From Mesorhizobium sp. WSM3860 (lineage in GTDB: Bacteria; Pseudomonadota; Alphaproteobacteria; Rhizobiales; Rhizobiaceae): a stretch of 64,000 nt of DNA. Under the pieces are notes generated by a model, which saw only the letters and a list, made by a program, of their open reading frames with translations, searched no databases and was not told the origin of the DNA. How positions within the stretch are numbered: position 1 is the first letter of the stretch; each line of letters starts with the position of its first letter. The stretch covers positions 62,001 through 126,000 of the forward strand of contig NZ_NSGF01000006.1 of the NCBI RefSeq assembly GCF_002294995.1, read 5' to 3'. The translations under genes were made by a program, and so were the position numbers. Below are positions 42,155 through 51,747 of the stretch, piece by piece.

Positions 42155-43633
42155 TCAATCCGTCCACTTCACCTTGGTGAGGTCGTTGGCCTGGATCGGT
42201 GCATTCTCCCACAGGCCCTGCAGCTTCGCGTCCCAGACCCCGACCTTCGGCAGCTCGTAGAGGAAGCCGACCACGGCGTCGTCGGCGAGGATCTTCTGCG
42301 CCTCTGCCAGCAGCGCTTTCCGCTTCGCCTCGTCCGAGGTCAGGTTGAGCTTGGCGATGATGCCGTCGAAGGCCGGGTTGTCGTAGTTGAAATAATAGTC
42401 CTTGCGCGAATAGATATCGATGTCGTTCGGCTCGGTGTGGGAGACGATGGTGAGGTCGTAGTCCTTCTTGGTGAAGACCTGATCCAGCCATTGCGCCCAT
42501 TCGACGGGGATGATCTCCAGATCGATACCGACATCGCGCAGTTCGGACGCGATGATCTCGCCGCCAAGCCGCGCATAGGACGGCGGCGGCAGCTTCAGCG
42601 TCGCTTTGAAGCCTTTTTCGAGGCCGGCTTCCTTCAGCAGTTCCTTGGCCTTGTCGACATTGTGCGGATAGAGGCCGGTGAGGTCGACATAATCTTTGTT
42701 GGCGGGCGACATATGCGAGCCGATCGGCACGCCGAGGCCCGCCGAGGCCCCGTCGATGATCGCCTTGCGGTCGAGCGCGAAGGAGATGGCCTGGCGCACC
42801 TGCAGCTTGTCGAAGGGCGGCTTCTTGTTGTTGATCGAAAGAATCGTCTCGCCTTCGGTGGAGCCGATTACCACCTTGAAACGCGGGTCGTCCTTGACCT
42901 GAGAGACGCTGTCGGGATCGAAGAAGGGGAAGGCCTGGATGTCGCCGGAAAGCAGCGCCGGCACGGCGGCGGCGGCGTCGGGTACGATGCGGAACTCGAC
43001 CTTGTCGAGCGCAACCGGGGCACCCCAGTAATTGTCCGACTTCACAAGCGTGATCGACGACCCCTTGGCCCAGCTCTGGAACTTGAAGGGGCCGGTGCCG
43101 ACCGGCTTTTCCTTGTTGGTGTCGGCCGATTTCGGCGACACTATCACCGCGTCGCCCCAGCCCATATTGTAGAGGAAGGAGCCTTGCGGGTTCTTGAGTG
43201 TGACCTTCACCGTCGCCGGATCGACGACATCGACCTTGTCGATCTGCGCGAACAGACCCTTTTGGGCGTTGACCGAATTGTCGGCGCGGGCACGGTCGAG
43301 CGAGAATTTCACGTCGTCGCCGCTGAAGTCGCTGCCGTCGTGGAATTTCACGCCGGTATGCAGCTTGAAGGTGTAGGTCTTGCCGTCATCCGAGATGGTC
43401 CAGCTTTCGGCAAGATCGGGCATCACCTCGCCGTTCGGGCCGATGCGGGTGAGACCTTCGAAGACATTGGCGTAGAGCACCTCGTCGATAGCGGCCGCGG
43501 CGCCCGCGGTCGGGTCGAGATGAGGGGGTTCGAGCGGAATGCCGATGACGAGGTCGGTGCGCGCCGCAAAAGCCGACGTGGCGGCGGCGAATGACAGCAC
43601 AACCGCGGCGAGAATGGTCTTCCACAATTTCAT
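42155..43633 (-). CDS. ABC importer substrate-binding protein (SBP_bac_5, DppA/OppA type)
   Basis: 492 residues from ATG 43633, opening with a signal peptide ending near SAFAA (about residue 24). SBP_bac_5 features include the LAESWTISDDGKTYTFKL segment and KFHDGSDFSGDDVKFSLDRA. It captures a peptide or peptide-like solute in the periplasm for the permeases encoded downstream. The linked M20 hydrolase upstream suggests N-acyl amino acids or dipeptides as substrate. Confidence 0.92.
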   Translation of the reverse strand: MKLWKTILAAVVLSFAAATSAFAARTDLVIGIPLEPPHLDPTAGAAAAIDEVLYANVFEGLTRIGPNGEVMPDLAESWTISDDGKTYTFKLHTGVKFHDGSDFSGDDVKFSLDRARADNSVNAQKGLFAQIDKVDVVDPATVKVTLKNPQGSFLYNMGWGDAVIVSPKSADTNKEKPVGTGPFKFQSWAKGSSITLVKSDNYWGAPVALDKVEFRIVPDAAAAVPALLSGDIQAFPFFDPDSVSQVKDDPRFKVVIGSTEGETILSINNKKPPFDKLQVRQAISFALDRKAIIDGASAGLGVPIGSHMSPANKDYVDLTGLYPHNVDKAKELLKEAGLEKGFKATLKLPPPSYARLGGEIIASELRDVGIDLEIIPVEWAQWLDQVFTKKDYDLTIVSHTEPNDIDIYSRKDYYFNYDNPAFDGIIAKLNLTSDEAKRKALLAEAQKILADDAVVGFLYELPKVGVWDAKLQGLWENAPIQANDLTKVKWTD

Positions 43634-43741
43634 CGCTGAACTCCCATTGCTCAAATAGCCAGCGGATAGAAGCGTGATTTGGCCTGTGAGTAAATTGCGT
43701 TTCGTGCTGCCGGGCGGCGCCAAGGGAAATGTTTTTCCCGA

Positions 43742-45019
43742 TCAGCCGGTCGTACCGCGCACCAGCACGTCAAGGCCGATCGCCATCACCTTGGCCGCGT
43801 CCACCATGTCGGCGATGCCCACCCATTCGTCCGGCCGATGCGCGAGATCGAGGATGCCGGGACCATAGGCGATGCAGTCGTAGATCTGGCCGATGCGGGC
43901 AACATGCTTCTGGTCGTAGGTGCCGGGCGAGATGACGTATTCCGGCTCGCGGTCGAAGATTTCCATGATGCCCTTCGCGACGGCTTTCACCACCGGCGCG
44001 TCGCGCTCGGTCATCAGCGGCAGCACTTCCATCAGGTCGCGGATCTCGTAGTCGAACTTTTCTCGCTCGCGCTTCAGCCGGTCGAGGATGCCGGTGACTT
44101 CACCCTTGACGGTGGCGAGGTCCTCCTCGAGCAGGAAGCGCCGGTCGATGGTCAGCCGGCAGGAATCCGGGACGTTGGGCGAGGGCAGTCCCGGCCGGAA
44201 GTCCTCCGTCTGGCCGCCATGGACGGAATTGATGTTCATGGTCGAGCGCCGGGCGCCCTCGGGCACCACCGGCATGCGCGTCACCTTGCGGTCGAGCGCC
44301 GGGAAAAGCTCGTCCTCGAAGGCCTGCACGACGGCGCCCATATGGCGCACCGCATTGTCGCCGAGGAACGGCATCGAGCCATGCGCGATCTCGCCCTTCG
44401 TCTCGATCTCGGCCCACCAGACGCCGCGATGGCCAAGGCAGATGCGGTCCTTGTTCAGCGGCTCGGGGATGATGACGTGGTCGACCTTCGGTTTCGAGAA
44501 ATAGCCGAGCTTCGCCAGATGGGCGACGCCGCCGAACCCGCCGGATTCCTCGTCGACGGTGCCGGATATCTCTATGGCGCCGGGAAAGTCGGGATAGACC
44601 TCCATGAAGGCTTCTGCGGCAATGACAGAAGCCGCCAGCCCGCCTTTCATGTCGCAGGCGCCGCGGCCGTAGACCCTGCCTTCCTTCACCAGGCCGGCGA
44701 AAGGATCGACGGTCCAGCCTTCGCCGGCCTCGACCACGTCGATATGCGAGTTGAAGTGGACGCAGGCACCGGGCGAGCGGCCGTCGAAGCGGGCGACGAC
44801 ATTGACGCGTGGGTAGCGGTCGGTGTCGCCGGGCGTGCCTTCTGCGCGAATGAGCTCGGTTTCGAAGCCGAGCTTCCTGAGGCGCGCGCCAAGGTACTCG
44901 GCGCATGGCCGGTAGGCCTCGCCGGGCGGATTGACGGTCGGAAAGCGGATCAGGTCGGCGGTCAGCGCGATCAGGTCGTCTACCCGTTCATCGACGGCCC
45001 GGAGGAGTCGTTCGTTCAT
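43742..45019 (-). CDS. M20-family deacetylase/peptidase (ArgE/DapE-like)
   Basis: 425 residues from ATG 45019 (MNERLLRAVDE). Metal-binding blocks of M20: HFNSHIDVV, GRGACDMKGG, and DEESGGFGG with the catalytic Glu. It removes an acyl group from an amino acid or splits a dipeptide. First gene of the importer operon, 108 bp before the binding protein gene, so it likely processes the imported compound. Not necessarily the arginine-pathway enzyme. Confidence 0.86.
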   Translation of the reverse strand: MNERLLRAVDERVDDLIALTADLIRFPTVNPPGEAYRPCAEYLGARLRKLGFETELIRAEGTPGDTDRYPRVNVVARFDGRSPGACVHFNSHIDVVEAGEGWTVDPFAGLVKEGRVYGRGACDMKGGLAASVIAAEAFMEVYPDFPGAIEISGTVDEESGGFGGVAHLAKLGYFSKPKVDHVIIPEPLNKDRICLGHRGVWWAEIETKGEIAHGSMPFLGDNAVRHMGAVVQAFEDELFPALDRKVTRMPVVPEGARRSTMNINSVHGGQTEDFRPGLPSPNVPDSCRLTIDRRFLLEEDLATVKGEVTGILDRLKREREKFDYEIRDLMEVLPLMTERDAPVVKAVAKGIMEIFDREPEYVISPGTYDQKHVARIGQIYDCIAYGPGILDLAHRPDEWVGIADMVDAAKVMAIGLDVLVRGTTG

Positions 45020-45275
45020 CCGGCGGATTGAAGAAGCAACGCGGCGCTTTTGCAAGCTGCGTTTCGCCGGTTGCCAGACAATGATTGAGGGCAGGCTGGG
45101 AGCTTAAACCACTGAGAGTGGGTGGCTGCATGGCAACCATGGCGGGAAATCGTTCAAATGCGCGAAATCGGATTGGCGAATTTGTCAAGGAGTGTGTGGT
45201 ACTTAACGCACCTGCCGGCAAAATGATGGAAAAGAACCACGTGATGGCAGGGGGCAATCGAAGGGGTTTCATCGC

Positions 45276-45707
45276 ATGAAAAAGTCCATCCTCATGGCAG
45301 CCGTGTTGGCAACCACGTTGCTCGGCGCGTCGATCGCAAGCCGGGCGGCTTCGCTGGTCGCCAATATCGACGTCTCGACGCAGACGATGACCGTCAGCAG
45401 ATACGGCCAGGTGCTGTACCGCTGGAATGTATCGACGGCCCGCAGGGGCTACTTCACGCCGCGCGGCAGCTACCGGCCGCAATGGACCGCGCGGATGTGG
45501 TACTCGCGCAAGTACGACAATTCGCCGATGCCGTTTTCGGTGTTCTTCCGCGGCGGCTACGCCATCCACGGCACCGGGGCCGTGAAGTATCTCGGGCGTC
45601 CGGCCTCGCATGGCTGCGTGCGCTTGCATACGGCCAATGCCGCGACTTTCTATTCGATGGTGAAGGAAGCCGGCTACGGCAACACGCGGATCGTCGTGAC
45701 CGACTGA
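45276..45707 (+). CDS. Secreted L,D-transpeptidase (YkuD domain)
   Basis: A 143-residue protein: a signal peptide to about residue 25, then the YkuD domain. The active-site pattern is H98-G-T and S111-H112-G113-C114-V-R116, with C114 as nucleophile. It makes 3-3 peptidoglycan crosslinks or attaches proteins to the wall in the periplasm. A 12-bp-stem hairpin follows at 45733. Confidence 0.88.
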   Translation: MKKSILMAAVLATTLLGASIASRAASLVANIDVSTQTMTVSRYGQVLYRWNVSTARRGYFTPRGSYRPQWTARMWYSRKYDNSPMPFSVFFRGGYAIHGTGAVKYLGRPASHGCVRLHTANAATFYSMVKEAGYGNTRIVVTD

Positions 45708-45732
45708 GAATGAGCCGGAGGTCGGCTGACGG

Positions 45733-45759
45733 GCGCGGACAGAAATCTTCTGCCCGCGC
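45733..45759 (+). terminator. Hairpin after the L,D-transpeptidase gene
   Basis: GCGCGG, mismatch, CAGAA, 3-nt loop, TTCTG, mismatch, CCGCGC. A long stem with one internal mismatch but no T-run directly after it, so termination is probable rather than certain. Confidence 0.5.
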
Positions 45760-45901
45760 GTGCCCTTTCGGGGCGTTGCAACAATGCCTCACATGCTTCG
45801 AAAACCAACGGTTTATACTACCGAGAGCATCGCCGAAGCTGGTCTGCATGCCGAGGCAGTGGTAAGTACGAAGCGTTAATTTTGGCTGCTTGGGGACTAT
45901 A

Positions 45902-46744
45902 ATGTATCGATTTCTTTTGAGCGCTGCGATCGCAGCGACAGCAACTTCGGCGTTCGCTGCCGACACGCCGGTTGTTCTGGACCAGGAACTCGCCCAACCG
46001 CACATATCAGGTTATGGGGAGGTTTATCTCGGCGGTATCTATTTCGCGACTCCCGGGGACGATGCAGACGGCACGACCGCGGGCGGCGCTGCGCGGGTCA
46101 ATTTCCCGATTGATGCTCGGTGGAATATCCAGACCGATGCAGTGATCGATTCGCTCTGGATCGAAGGCACGAACATCTACAGCTACGGCGGCGCCATCCA
46201 TGGCTACTGGCGCGATCCGAGTTCCTACGCTCTGGGTGGATTTGCTACGATAAACGGATTTGGCGGCGATAACGGCATCGGTGACGCAGACCTTTACACT
46301 TTCACCGTCGGCCCGGAGGCACAGGCCTATTTCGGCAACGTGACCCTCTACGGCCAAGTATACTATGGCCAGTTGCGGGCCGGCGGCTTATCGGAACATT
46401 TGGACAACTGGGGCGGCCGTGGAGTGGTGCGCTTCTTCGCCCAAGACAATCTCCGTTTCGATGGCGAACTCGGCTTCTCGAGACTTTCCGCGGATGGCGG
46501 CCACCTCGATACTGTCACAGCCGCCTTGCAGGCTACATACAGGTTCGATGGGACGCCGTGGTCGGTATTCGGGCGCTACCAGTTGGATCACCTGACTTTC
46601 TCCGAAGCGTCGGGCAGCGTAAACATCCACAAATATGTGATCGGGTTGCGGGCAAGCTTCGGCTCGGATACGCTGCTTTCCGAAGACCGCAACGGTGCTA
46701 CCATGGACACCTATCGGCCGAACTTCTCGGTGCCGTTCCTTTAA
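45902..46744 (+). CDS. Outer-membrane beta-barrel protein (porin-like)
   Basis: 280 residues from ATG 45902. A signal peptide ends near AFAAD (residue 20). The mature part alternates polar and hydrophobic residues with many Gly/Tyr/Phe-rich strands (GYGEVYLGGIYFA, LYTFTVGPEAQAYFG, VTLYGQVYYGQL), typical of a 10-12 strand barrel. The C-terminus ends in ...SVPFL rather than the classic terminal Phe. A strong terminator follows. Ligand unknown. Confidence 0.72.
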   Translation: MYRFLLSAAIAATATSAFAADTPVVLDQELAQPHISGYGEVYLGGIYFATPGDDADGTTAGGAARVNFPIDARWNIQTDAVIDSLWIEGTNIYSYGGAIHGYWRDPSSYALGGFATINGFGGDNGIGDADLYTFTVGPEAQAYFGNVTLYGQVYYGQLRAGGLSEHLDNWGGRGVVRFFAQDNLRFDGELGFSRLSADGGHLDTVTAALQATYRFDGTPWSVFGRYQLDHLTFSEASGSVNIHKYVIGLRASFGSDTLLSEDRNGATMDTYRPNFSVPFL

Positions 46745-46770
46745 GAGTTGTCCGTTAATTTGCGAAAACA

Positions 46771-46806
46771 AATGCCGCGAGGATCGATCTTCGCGGCATT
46801 TTTCTT
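46771..46806 (+). terminator. Rho-independent terminator after the outer-membrane protein gene
   Basis: AATGCCGCGA, a 10-nt loop, TCGCGGCATT, then TTTCTTT. A 10-bp perfect stem with a T-rich tail, 27 bp after the stop. Confidence 0.88.
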
Positions 46807-46877
46807 TGCGCGGCATCCGGCAGCGTTCCAGTGCAAGTTGCGAGCAGCTATGGGAACCTTCCGGCACCGTCCAAAGC

Positions 46878-47864
46878 TCAGCTGGCCTCTTTGACCAGGC
46901 CGCGCTTACGGCGGCGGCCGCTCATCTCCCAGCGCTTGTGGAACCACATCCACTGTCCGGGATCCTCGCGCACCCAGCGCTCGACGACGTCGGCGAGCAG
47001 CTGTGTGGTGGCGTGAACATCGACGCTGCCACCTTCGGTGCGTGGCAGGTCGAGCTTGTCTTCGATTTCCAATCGGAAACGGTTTCCCGGCAGCCTGACG
47101 CAGCGCGCCGGATAGACATCGCAGTCATAGTGGCGGGCGAGCATGCCTAGCACCGGATTGCTCTGGCAGGGGCGGCCAAAGAAGGTCGTCTCGACGCCGT
47201 TCGTGAATTTCTGATCGACCAGCACGCCGATATTGCCGCCGTTTTCCAGGATGGCGGCGAGCGCGAATGACGCGCCGGTCGAAGAAGGCAGCAGGCCTCC
47301 CATGCTCGAGCGGCGTGTCGAGTGGATGTAGTCGGCAAGGTAGGGATTGTTGGGCGGGCGGAACAGCGCCGTGATGTTCATGCCGAAGGTGGCGGCGGCG
47401 ACCGGCAAAAGCTCGAAATTGCCGAGATGGCCGGTGAACAGGATATGCGGCTTCTTTTCGCCTGCGATTTCGACGAAATGCTCGATGCCGCTGACCTCGA
47501 CCCGGCCCGGCTTGGCGGCATTCGGGTCGAAATCGAAGAGGGCATCGAGGAAGATGTATTCGGTGGCAAGCCGGGCCATGTTGCCCCACATGTCGGACGC
47601 GATGGCCTCGATTTCGGCATCGCCCTTTTGCGGGTAGGCAAGGCGCAGATTGTTGACCGCCACCCTGTGCCGCCCGACCATCGGCCCGATGCGGCGGGCC
47701 ACGCGGTCGGCGAAGTTGAGCGCGCTGTCAGGCGGCAAAAGTCGCAGCAGGCCGATGATCGCCATGGCAAGCCGCGCCACCAGCCAGTGCTCCATTTGGC
47801 GTAGCCGCCGGCCATAGCGGAACATGAAGTCCCGGCGGGCTTTCTTGAGCACTTTGCCGACCAT
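46878..47864 (-). CDS. lpxXL: Very-long-chain lipid A acyltransferase LpxXL
   Basis: A 328-residue LpxL/HtrB-family acyltransferase with the catalytic HX4E motif H146-LGNF-E151 and an N-terminal membrane anchor (about 25-42). As last gene of the acpXL operon it is assigned as LpxXL, which moves the 28-carbon hydroxylated fatty acid from AcpXL to lipid A at the inner membrane. It starts 6 bp after the adhXL stop. Substrate from operon context. Confidence 0.9.
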   Translation of the reverse strand: MVGKVLKKARRDFMFRYGRRLRQMEHWLVARLAMAIIGLLRLLPPDSALNFADRVARRIGPMVGRHRVAVNNLRLAYPQKGDAEIEAIASDMWGNMARLATEYIFLDALFDFDPNAAKPGRVEVSGIEHFVEIAGEKKPHILFTGHLGNFELLPVAAATFGMNITALFRPPNNPYLADYIHSTRRSSMGGLLPSSTGASFALAAILENGGNIGVLVDQKFTNGVETTFFGRPCQSNPVLGMLARHYDCDVYPARCVRLPGNRFRLEIEDKLDLPRTEGGSVDVHATTQLLADVVERWVREDPGQWMWFHKRWEMSGRRRKRGLVKEAS

Positions 47865-47870
47865 CTTGTC

Positions 47871-48899
47871 TTAGGCAACGCGAAGAATGATCTTGCCGAA
47901 GACGTCGCGGCCTTCCATGCGCTTCAGTGCGGCGTCGATGTCGTCGAAGCCGACTTCGGTGTCGATCACGGGTGCGACGAGACCGGCCGCCATCTTCTGC
48001 ATGGCATCGGCCATGTTCTCCATGCGGCAGCCGAAGGAGCCGAGTAGCTTCAGCTGTTGCTGGAAAAGCTGCATCAGGTTGACCTGCGTCGAGACACCGG
48101 AGGTCGAGCCGCAGGTGACGAGGCGGCCGCCGCGCTTCAAGCATAGCATCGAACCTGCAAAAGTGTCGGCGCCGACATGCTCGAACACGACATCGACGCC
48201 CTTCTTTTTCGTCAGCTTGCGCACCACGCCTTCGAAGCGATCCTCGCGATAGTTGATGACATGGTCGGCGCCAAGCGCCTTCGCCTTGTCGATCTTGGCG
48301 TCCGACCCGACCGTAGTGAGGACCGTGCAGCCCATGCGCTTCGCCAGCTGGATGGCTGCGGTGCCGATGCCGGAGCCGCCGGCATGGACGAGGACGGTCT
48401 CACCGGGCTCCAGTTTCGCGTTGTCGAAGAGCATATGCTCGGCCGTGCCGAAGGTGACGGGTGCGACGGCGGCGCCCAACTCGGACACACCGGGCGGCGC
48501 AGGCACCAGGAGACGGGCGGGCAGGTTGATCTTTTCCTGCGCGAAGCCGTCGAGATGGAAGCCGTGGACACCGGAGACGTGCTCGCAGAGATTGTCGCGG
48601 CCTTCGCGGCAGGCGCGGCAGAGCCCGCAGGTACGCGCGCCGTAGATCGACACCAGTTGACCCGGCAGCAGGTTGGAAACGCCTGGCCCGACCGCCTCGA
48701 CCTCGCCCGAGGCTTCGGCGCCGACGACCAGCGGCAGCTTGCGCTTGGCGAAGGCCATGCCGCGCCAGCCCCAGACGTCGATATGGTTGAGCGCCACCGC
48801 CTTGATGCGGAGCGTCACTTCGCCTTGCGAAGGCGGCGGCGGAGGCGGAAGGTCCACCGTTTCAAGCCGGCGGTCCTCGATAAGTTGCAATGCGCGCAT
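47871..48899 (-). CDS. adh2XL: Zinc-type alcohol dehydrogenase/enoyl reductase of the acpXL operon (AdhXL)
   Basis: A 342-residue MDR-family protein: cysteine zinc lobe CGLCRACREGRDNLC, and NAD(P)-binding HAGGSGIGTAAIQLAK. In the rhizobial cluster it probably acts as the enoyl-ACP reductase or dehydrogenase of very-long-chain acyl synthesis. It lies 38 bp after fabF1XL and 6 bp before lpxXL. The exact reaction is not settled. Confidence 0.85.
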   Translation of the reverse strand: MRALQLIEDRRLETVDLPPPPPPSQGEVTLRIKAVALNHIDVWGWRGMAFAKRKLPLVVGAEASGEVEAVGPGVSNLLPGQLVSIYGARTCGLCRACREGRDNLCEHVSGVHGFHLDGFAQEKINLPARLLVPAPPGVSELGAAVAPVTFGTAEHMLFDNAKLEPGETVLVHAGGSGIGTAAIQLAKRMGCTVLTTVGSDAKIDKAKALGADHVINYREDRFEGVVRKLTKKKGVDVVFEHVGADTFAGSMLCLKRGGRLVTCGSTSGVSTQVNLMQLFQQQLKLLGSFGCRMENMADAMQKMAAGLVAPVIDTEVGFDDIDAALKRMEGRDVFGKIILRVA

Positions 48900-48937
48900 T
48901 TGGCCTGTCGGTACTTTGGAAGCGGGAAAACGTCCGC

Positions 48938-50209
48938 TTAGACCGGTTCCCGCGCCATGACAAGGCAGGTGTTCTGGCCGCCGAAGCCGAAGGAATTCGA
49001 CAGAACCGTGCCGACCTCTGCGTTGCGCTTCCTGTTTGGCACCACGTCGAGCACGATTGCCGGATCAGGATTGTCGTAATTGATGGTCGGCGGGATGACG
49101 CTTTCGCGCATGGTCATCAAAGAGAACGCGGCCTCGACTGCGCCGGCAGCGGATAGCGTGTGGCCGATCATCGACTTGTTCGACGAGATCGGCATCGAGC
49201 CGATCCGCTCGCCGAATACGGTCGACAGCGACAGATGCTCCATCTTGTCGTTTTCCGGCGTCGAGGTGCCGTGCGCGTTGACGTAGTCGATCTCGTCTTC
49301 GCTCAAGCCAGCATCGGCAAGGGCGGCACGTACCGCAGCGATGGCCGGCGAACCGTCAGGCTTGGAGCGGGTCCGGTGGAAGTCGTCGGCCTTTTCGCCA
49401 CAACCGCGCATGATGCCGAGGATCGTCGCGCCGCGCGCAAGGGCTGCTTCCAGCGATTCCAGCACCAGCGCACCGGAGCCTTCGGCAAGGACAAAACCGT
49501 CGCGGTCCTTGGAGAAGGGCTTTGAGGCCTTTTCGGGAATGTCGTTGTGGGTGGAGAGCGCCGAAAGCAGCGAGAAGCGGATCAGGGCTTCGGCCGTGGC
49601 GGAGCCGTCGGCGCCGATCGACAGCGCCTTGTCGCATTCGCCGCGGCGGATCGCCTCGACGCCGAGCTGGATGGCGGTGGCGCCGGAAGCACAGGCGGTC
49701 GACAGCGTGATCGGCAGTCCGCGCGTGCCGAAGCGGTCGGCCAGCCGGTCGGCGATCGAGCCGAACTGGGTGGTCTCGAAAATGCCGAGCTCCTTCAGTC
49801 CGCGCGCCACTCTCAGCAGCCTTTCGGAACCGCTTTCCTTGTTGTCGGAATTGTAGAGCGAGAAGCGGTCGGCCCAGTCGAGCTCGACCGGCGGCGAGGC
49901 GAGAAACAGCGGGCCGCCGAAATCGCCGGAATCGAGGCCGGCCTCCGACACGGCTTCCTGGGCGGCCGTCTCGGCCAACTCGTAGGTGAGGGGGCTGGCA
50001 CCCTTGGAGCTCGACGGCAGGAAATCGACCATGCCGGAGATGCGGGTGTTCAGATGATCGACGGGAAAGCGTGTGATCGGATGGATGCCGGATTTGCCCG
50101 AGGTCAGCGCTGCCCAGTTGTCGGCCTTGCCGACGCCAAGCGAAGTCACCACGCCGATGCCGGTGACGGCGACGATCGGCCTGCCCATGTGATCGCGGAG
50201 ATTGGCCAT
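48938..50209 (-). CDS. fabF1XL: Beta-ketoacyl-ACP synthase FabF1XL (complete active site)
   Basis: A 423-residue KAS II-type thiolase-fold enzyme. All catalytic residues are present: C173 in STACASG, H313 in NAHGTS, K345 and H350 in SNKSMIGH. It extends the fatty chain on AcpXL. It follows fabF2XL by 4 bp, and that partner lacks the Cys, so the two probably form a heterodimer. Confidence 0.9.
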   Translation of the reverse strand: MANLRDHMGRPIVAVTGIGVVTSLGVGKADNWAALTSGKSGIHPITRFPVDHLNTRISGMVDFLPSSSKGASPLTYELAETAAQEAVSEAGLDSGDFGGPLFLASPPVELDWADRFSLYNSDNKESGSERLLRVARGLKELGIFETTQFGSIADRLADRFGTRGLPITLSTACASGATAIQLGVEAIRRGECDKALSIGADGSATAEALIRFSLLSALSTHNDIPEKASKPFSKDRDGFVLAEGSGALVLESLEAALARGATILGIMRGCGEKADDFHRTRSKPDGSPAIAAVRAALADAGLSEDEIDYVNAHGTSTPENDKMEHLSLSTVFGERIGSMPISSNKSMIGHTLSAAGAVEAAFSLMTMRESVIPPTINYDNPDPAIVLDVVPNRKRNAEVGTVLSNSFGFGGQNTCLVMAREPV

Positions 50210-50213
50210 GCTT

Positions 50214-51419
50214 CTATTTGCCTTCGCTCTGAGCGGCCTTGATCAGCCCCAGGCCCTCGAATTGGTGATAGCCGATCGACGTTGCAAGGACGGAACTGGG
50301 GGCGCCTCCGAATGGCTGCTCCACTGTGGCATCGAAGACAGGGTAGGAGGCCTTGCGGTCGACGGCGAGCGCGGCAAGCGCCACGGCGAAGGGGAACTGC
50401 GCTTCCTTCATGTGGCCGGTGAGCGTCGAGAAGGCCCTCACTGCAAGCGCCGGGTTGGCATCGAGCGCGGCCTTCTCGGCCGCCGTGGCGGCATGCGCGC
50501 CGGAGGCACCGGAGATCGTCAGCAATTCGCCGGCCCGCAGCGCCGTCTGCTTTAGCAGCGCGGCGATGTCGGCACTCAGTTCGCCGCGCCGGCGCCTGGC
50601 CCGGCCGGAAACCACAGGTCCGAGCTCAGCATAGATCTTGCGACCGCGGCTCTGCGCATGCTCGCGCTGTTCGAGCACCAAGAAAGCGCCGCCCGAGCCC
50701 GTCACCACGCCGCCGCCTTCCGCGCCCTGTCTTTGCCAGACCGGCCTCCACGGGCCGCGATGCAGATAGCCGGCGAGCTCATAGCCGAGCAGCATGTCTG
50801 AATGCTCGGTCTGGAACGCGCCGCCGACCAGCACATGGGTCGACTGGCCGGAGCGGATGCGGGCAGTGGCCGTCTCAACGGCAGAGACGCCGGCGCCTTC
50901 CTCGCCCATGAAGGTGCGAGACGAGCCGGTGACCTTGTGCACGATGGAGATGTTGCCGGCGAGCAGATTGGAAAGCTGGGCGAGGAACAGCGTCGGCCGC
51001 AACTCCGTGGTAAGCTTCTCGTTGAGCAGCACGTCGCGGTCGTTGCGGCTCTCGGACGCCGCCAGGATCGCGCTGTCGACGGCCTCGTCGCGCTCGCCGC
51101 CGCCGGCCGCCACAACCATGTCCATGGTCGCGCAAAGCTCGTCATTGCCTTTGATGCCGGCGTCGTCCAGCGCCAGGCCGGCGACATAGGTGCCGAGCCT
51201 CTGCCAGGTTTCCATCTGGCGCTGGTCGCCGCGCTTGGCGATCTGCAGGTTCCAGTCGATCTCGGGCAGGGGATGAATTGTGTAGGGCGCAAAGCGCGTC
51301 GCATCGAGCACCGGCTCAACGCCCGGCCGGGTCAGCTGCTGCCAATGCGCGTCCGGTCCTTCTCCCAGCGAAGAGACAAGGCCGATGCCGGTGATGACAA
51401 CGTCGCGCGGGCTGCTCAT
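50214..51419 (-). CDS. fabF2XL: FabF2XL, ketosynthase-like partner lacking the catalytic Cys
   Basis: A 401-residue ketosynthase homologue. At the Cys position it has S166 (VTGSSRTFM), and the first catalytic His is replaced (SGASGAHAAT, about A305), while H336 in TLTGHM remains. This is the pattern of a chain-length-factor rather than an active condensing enzyme. It sits between acpXL (46-bp gap) and fabF1XL (4 bp), so it likely pairs with FabF1XL to set chain length. Confidence 0.88.
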   Translation of the reverse strand: MSSPRDVVITGIGLVSSLGEGPDAHWQQLTRPGVEPVLDATRFAPYTIHPLPEIDWNLQIAKRGDQRQMETWQRLGTYVAGLALDDAGIKGNDELCATMDMVVAAGGGERDEAVDSAILAASESRNDRDVLLNEKLTTELRPTLFLAQLSNLLAGNISIVHKVTGSSRTFMGEEGAGVSAVETATARIRSGQSTHVLVGGAFQTEHSDMLLGYELAGYLHRGPWRPVWQRQGAEGGGVVTGSGGAFLVLEQREHAQSRGRKIYAELGPVVSGRARRRRGELSADIAALLKQTALRAGELLTISGASGAHAATAAEKAALDANPALAVRAFSTLTGHMKEAQFPFAVALAALAVDRKASYPVFDATVEQPFGGAPSSVLATSIGYHQFEGLGLIKAAQSEGK

Positions 51420-51465
51420 GAGCGGCTTTGTTGGTCAGGCTGGAGGGGTGGCAATATCGCGCTCG

Positions 51466-51747
51466 TCAGGCGGCCTTGGCCGCGACCAGCGCGTCGATTT
51501 TGGCGCACAGGTTCTTCATGACGAAGTAGTCGTCGGTCGAAGCCTTGCCGTCATTGACCTCCTGCGTCCACTTCTCGAGCGGGACCTTGATGCCGAATTC
51601 CTTGTCGATGGCGAAGACGATGTCGAGGAAATCGAGGCTGTCGATGCCGAGATCGTCGATGGTATGGCTTTCGGGCGTGATGGTGTCGATATCGATCTCG
51701 CTGGTGTCGGCAATGATCTTGGCGACTTTCTCGAACGTCGTGGACAA
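51466..51747 (-). CDS. acpXL: Acyl carrier protein AcpXL
   Basis: A 93-residue acidic acyl carrier protein specific to very-long-chain lipid A acyl synthesis in rhizobia and relatives. The phosphopantetheine serine is S37 in GIDSLDFLD. It is longer than AcpP (about 78 residues), as AcpXL is. First gene of the operon; the 175 bp upstream hold its promoter. Confidence 0.93.
   Translation of the reverse strand: MSTTFEKVAKIIADTSEIDIDTITPESHTIDDLGIDSLDFLDIVFAIDKEFGIKVPLEKWTQEVNDGKASTDDYFVMKNLCAKIDALVAAKAA

Noticed and set aside
45130..45279. 49-codon ORF ending in ATGA overlap with the L,D-transpeptidase
   Set aside because: The overlap is suggestive but there is no ribosome site and the composition is not protein-like; could be a leader peptide but unsupported.
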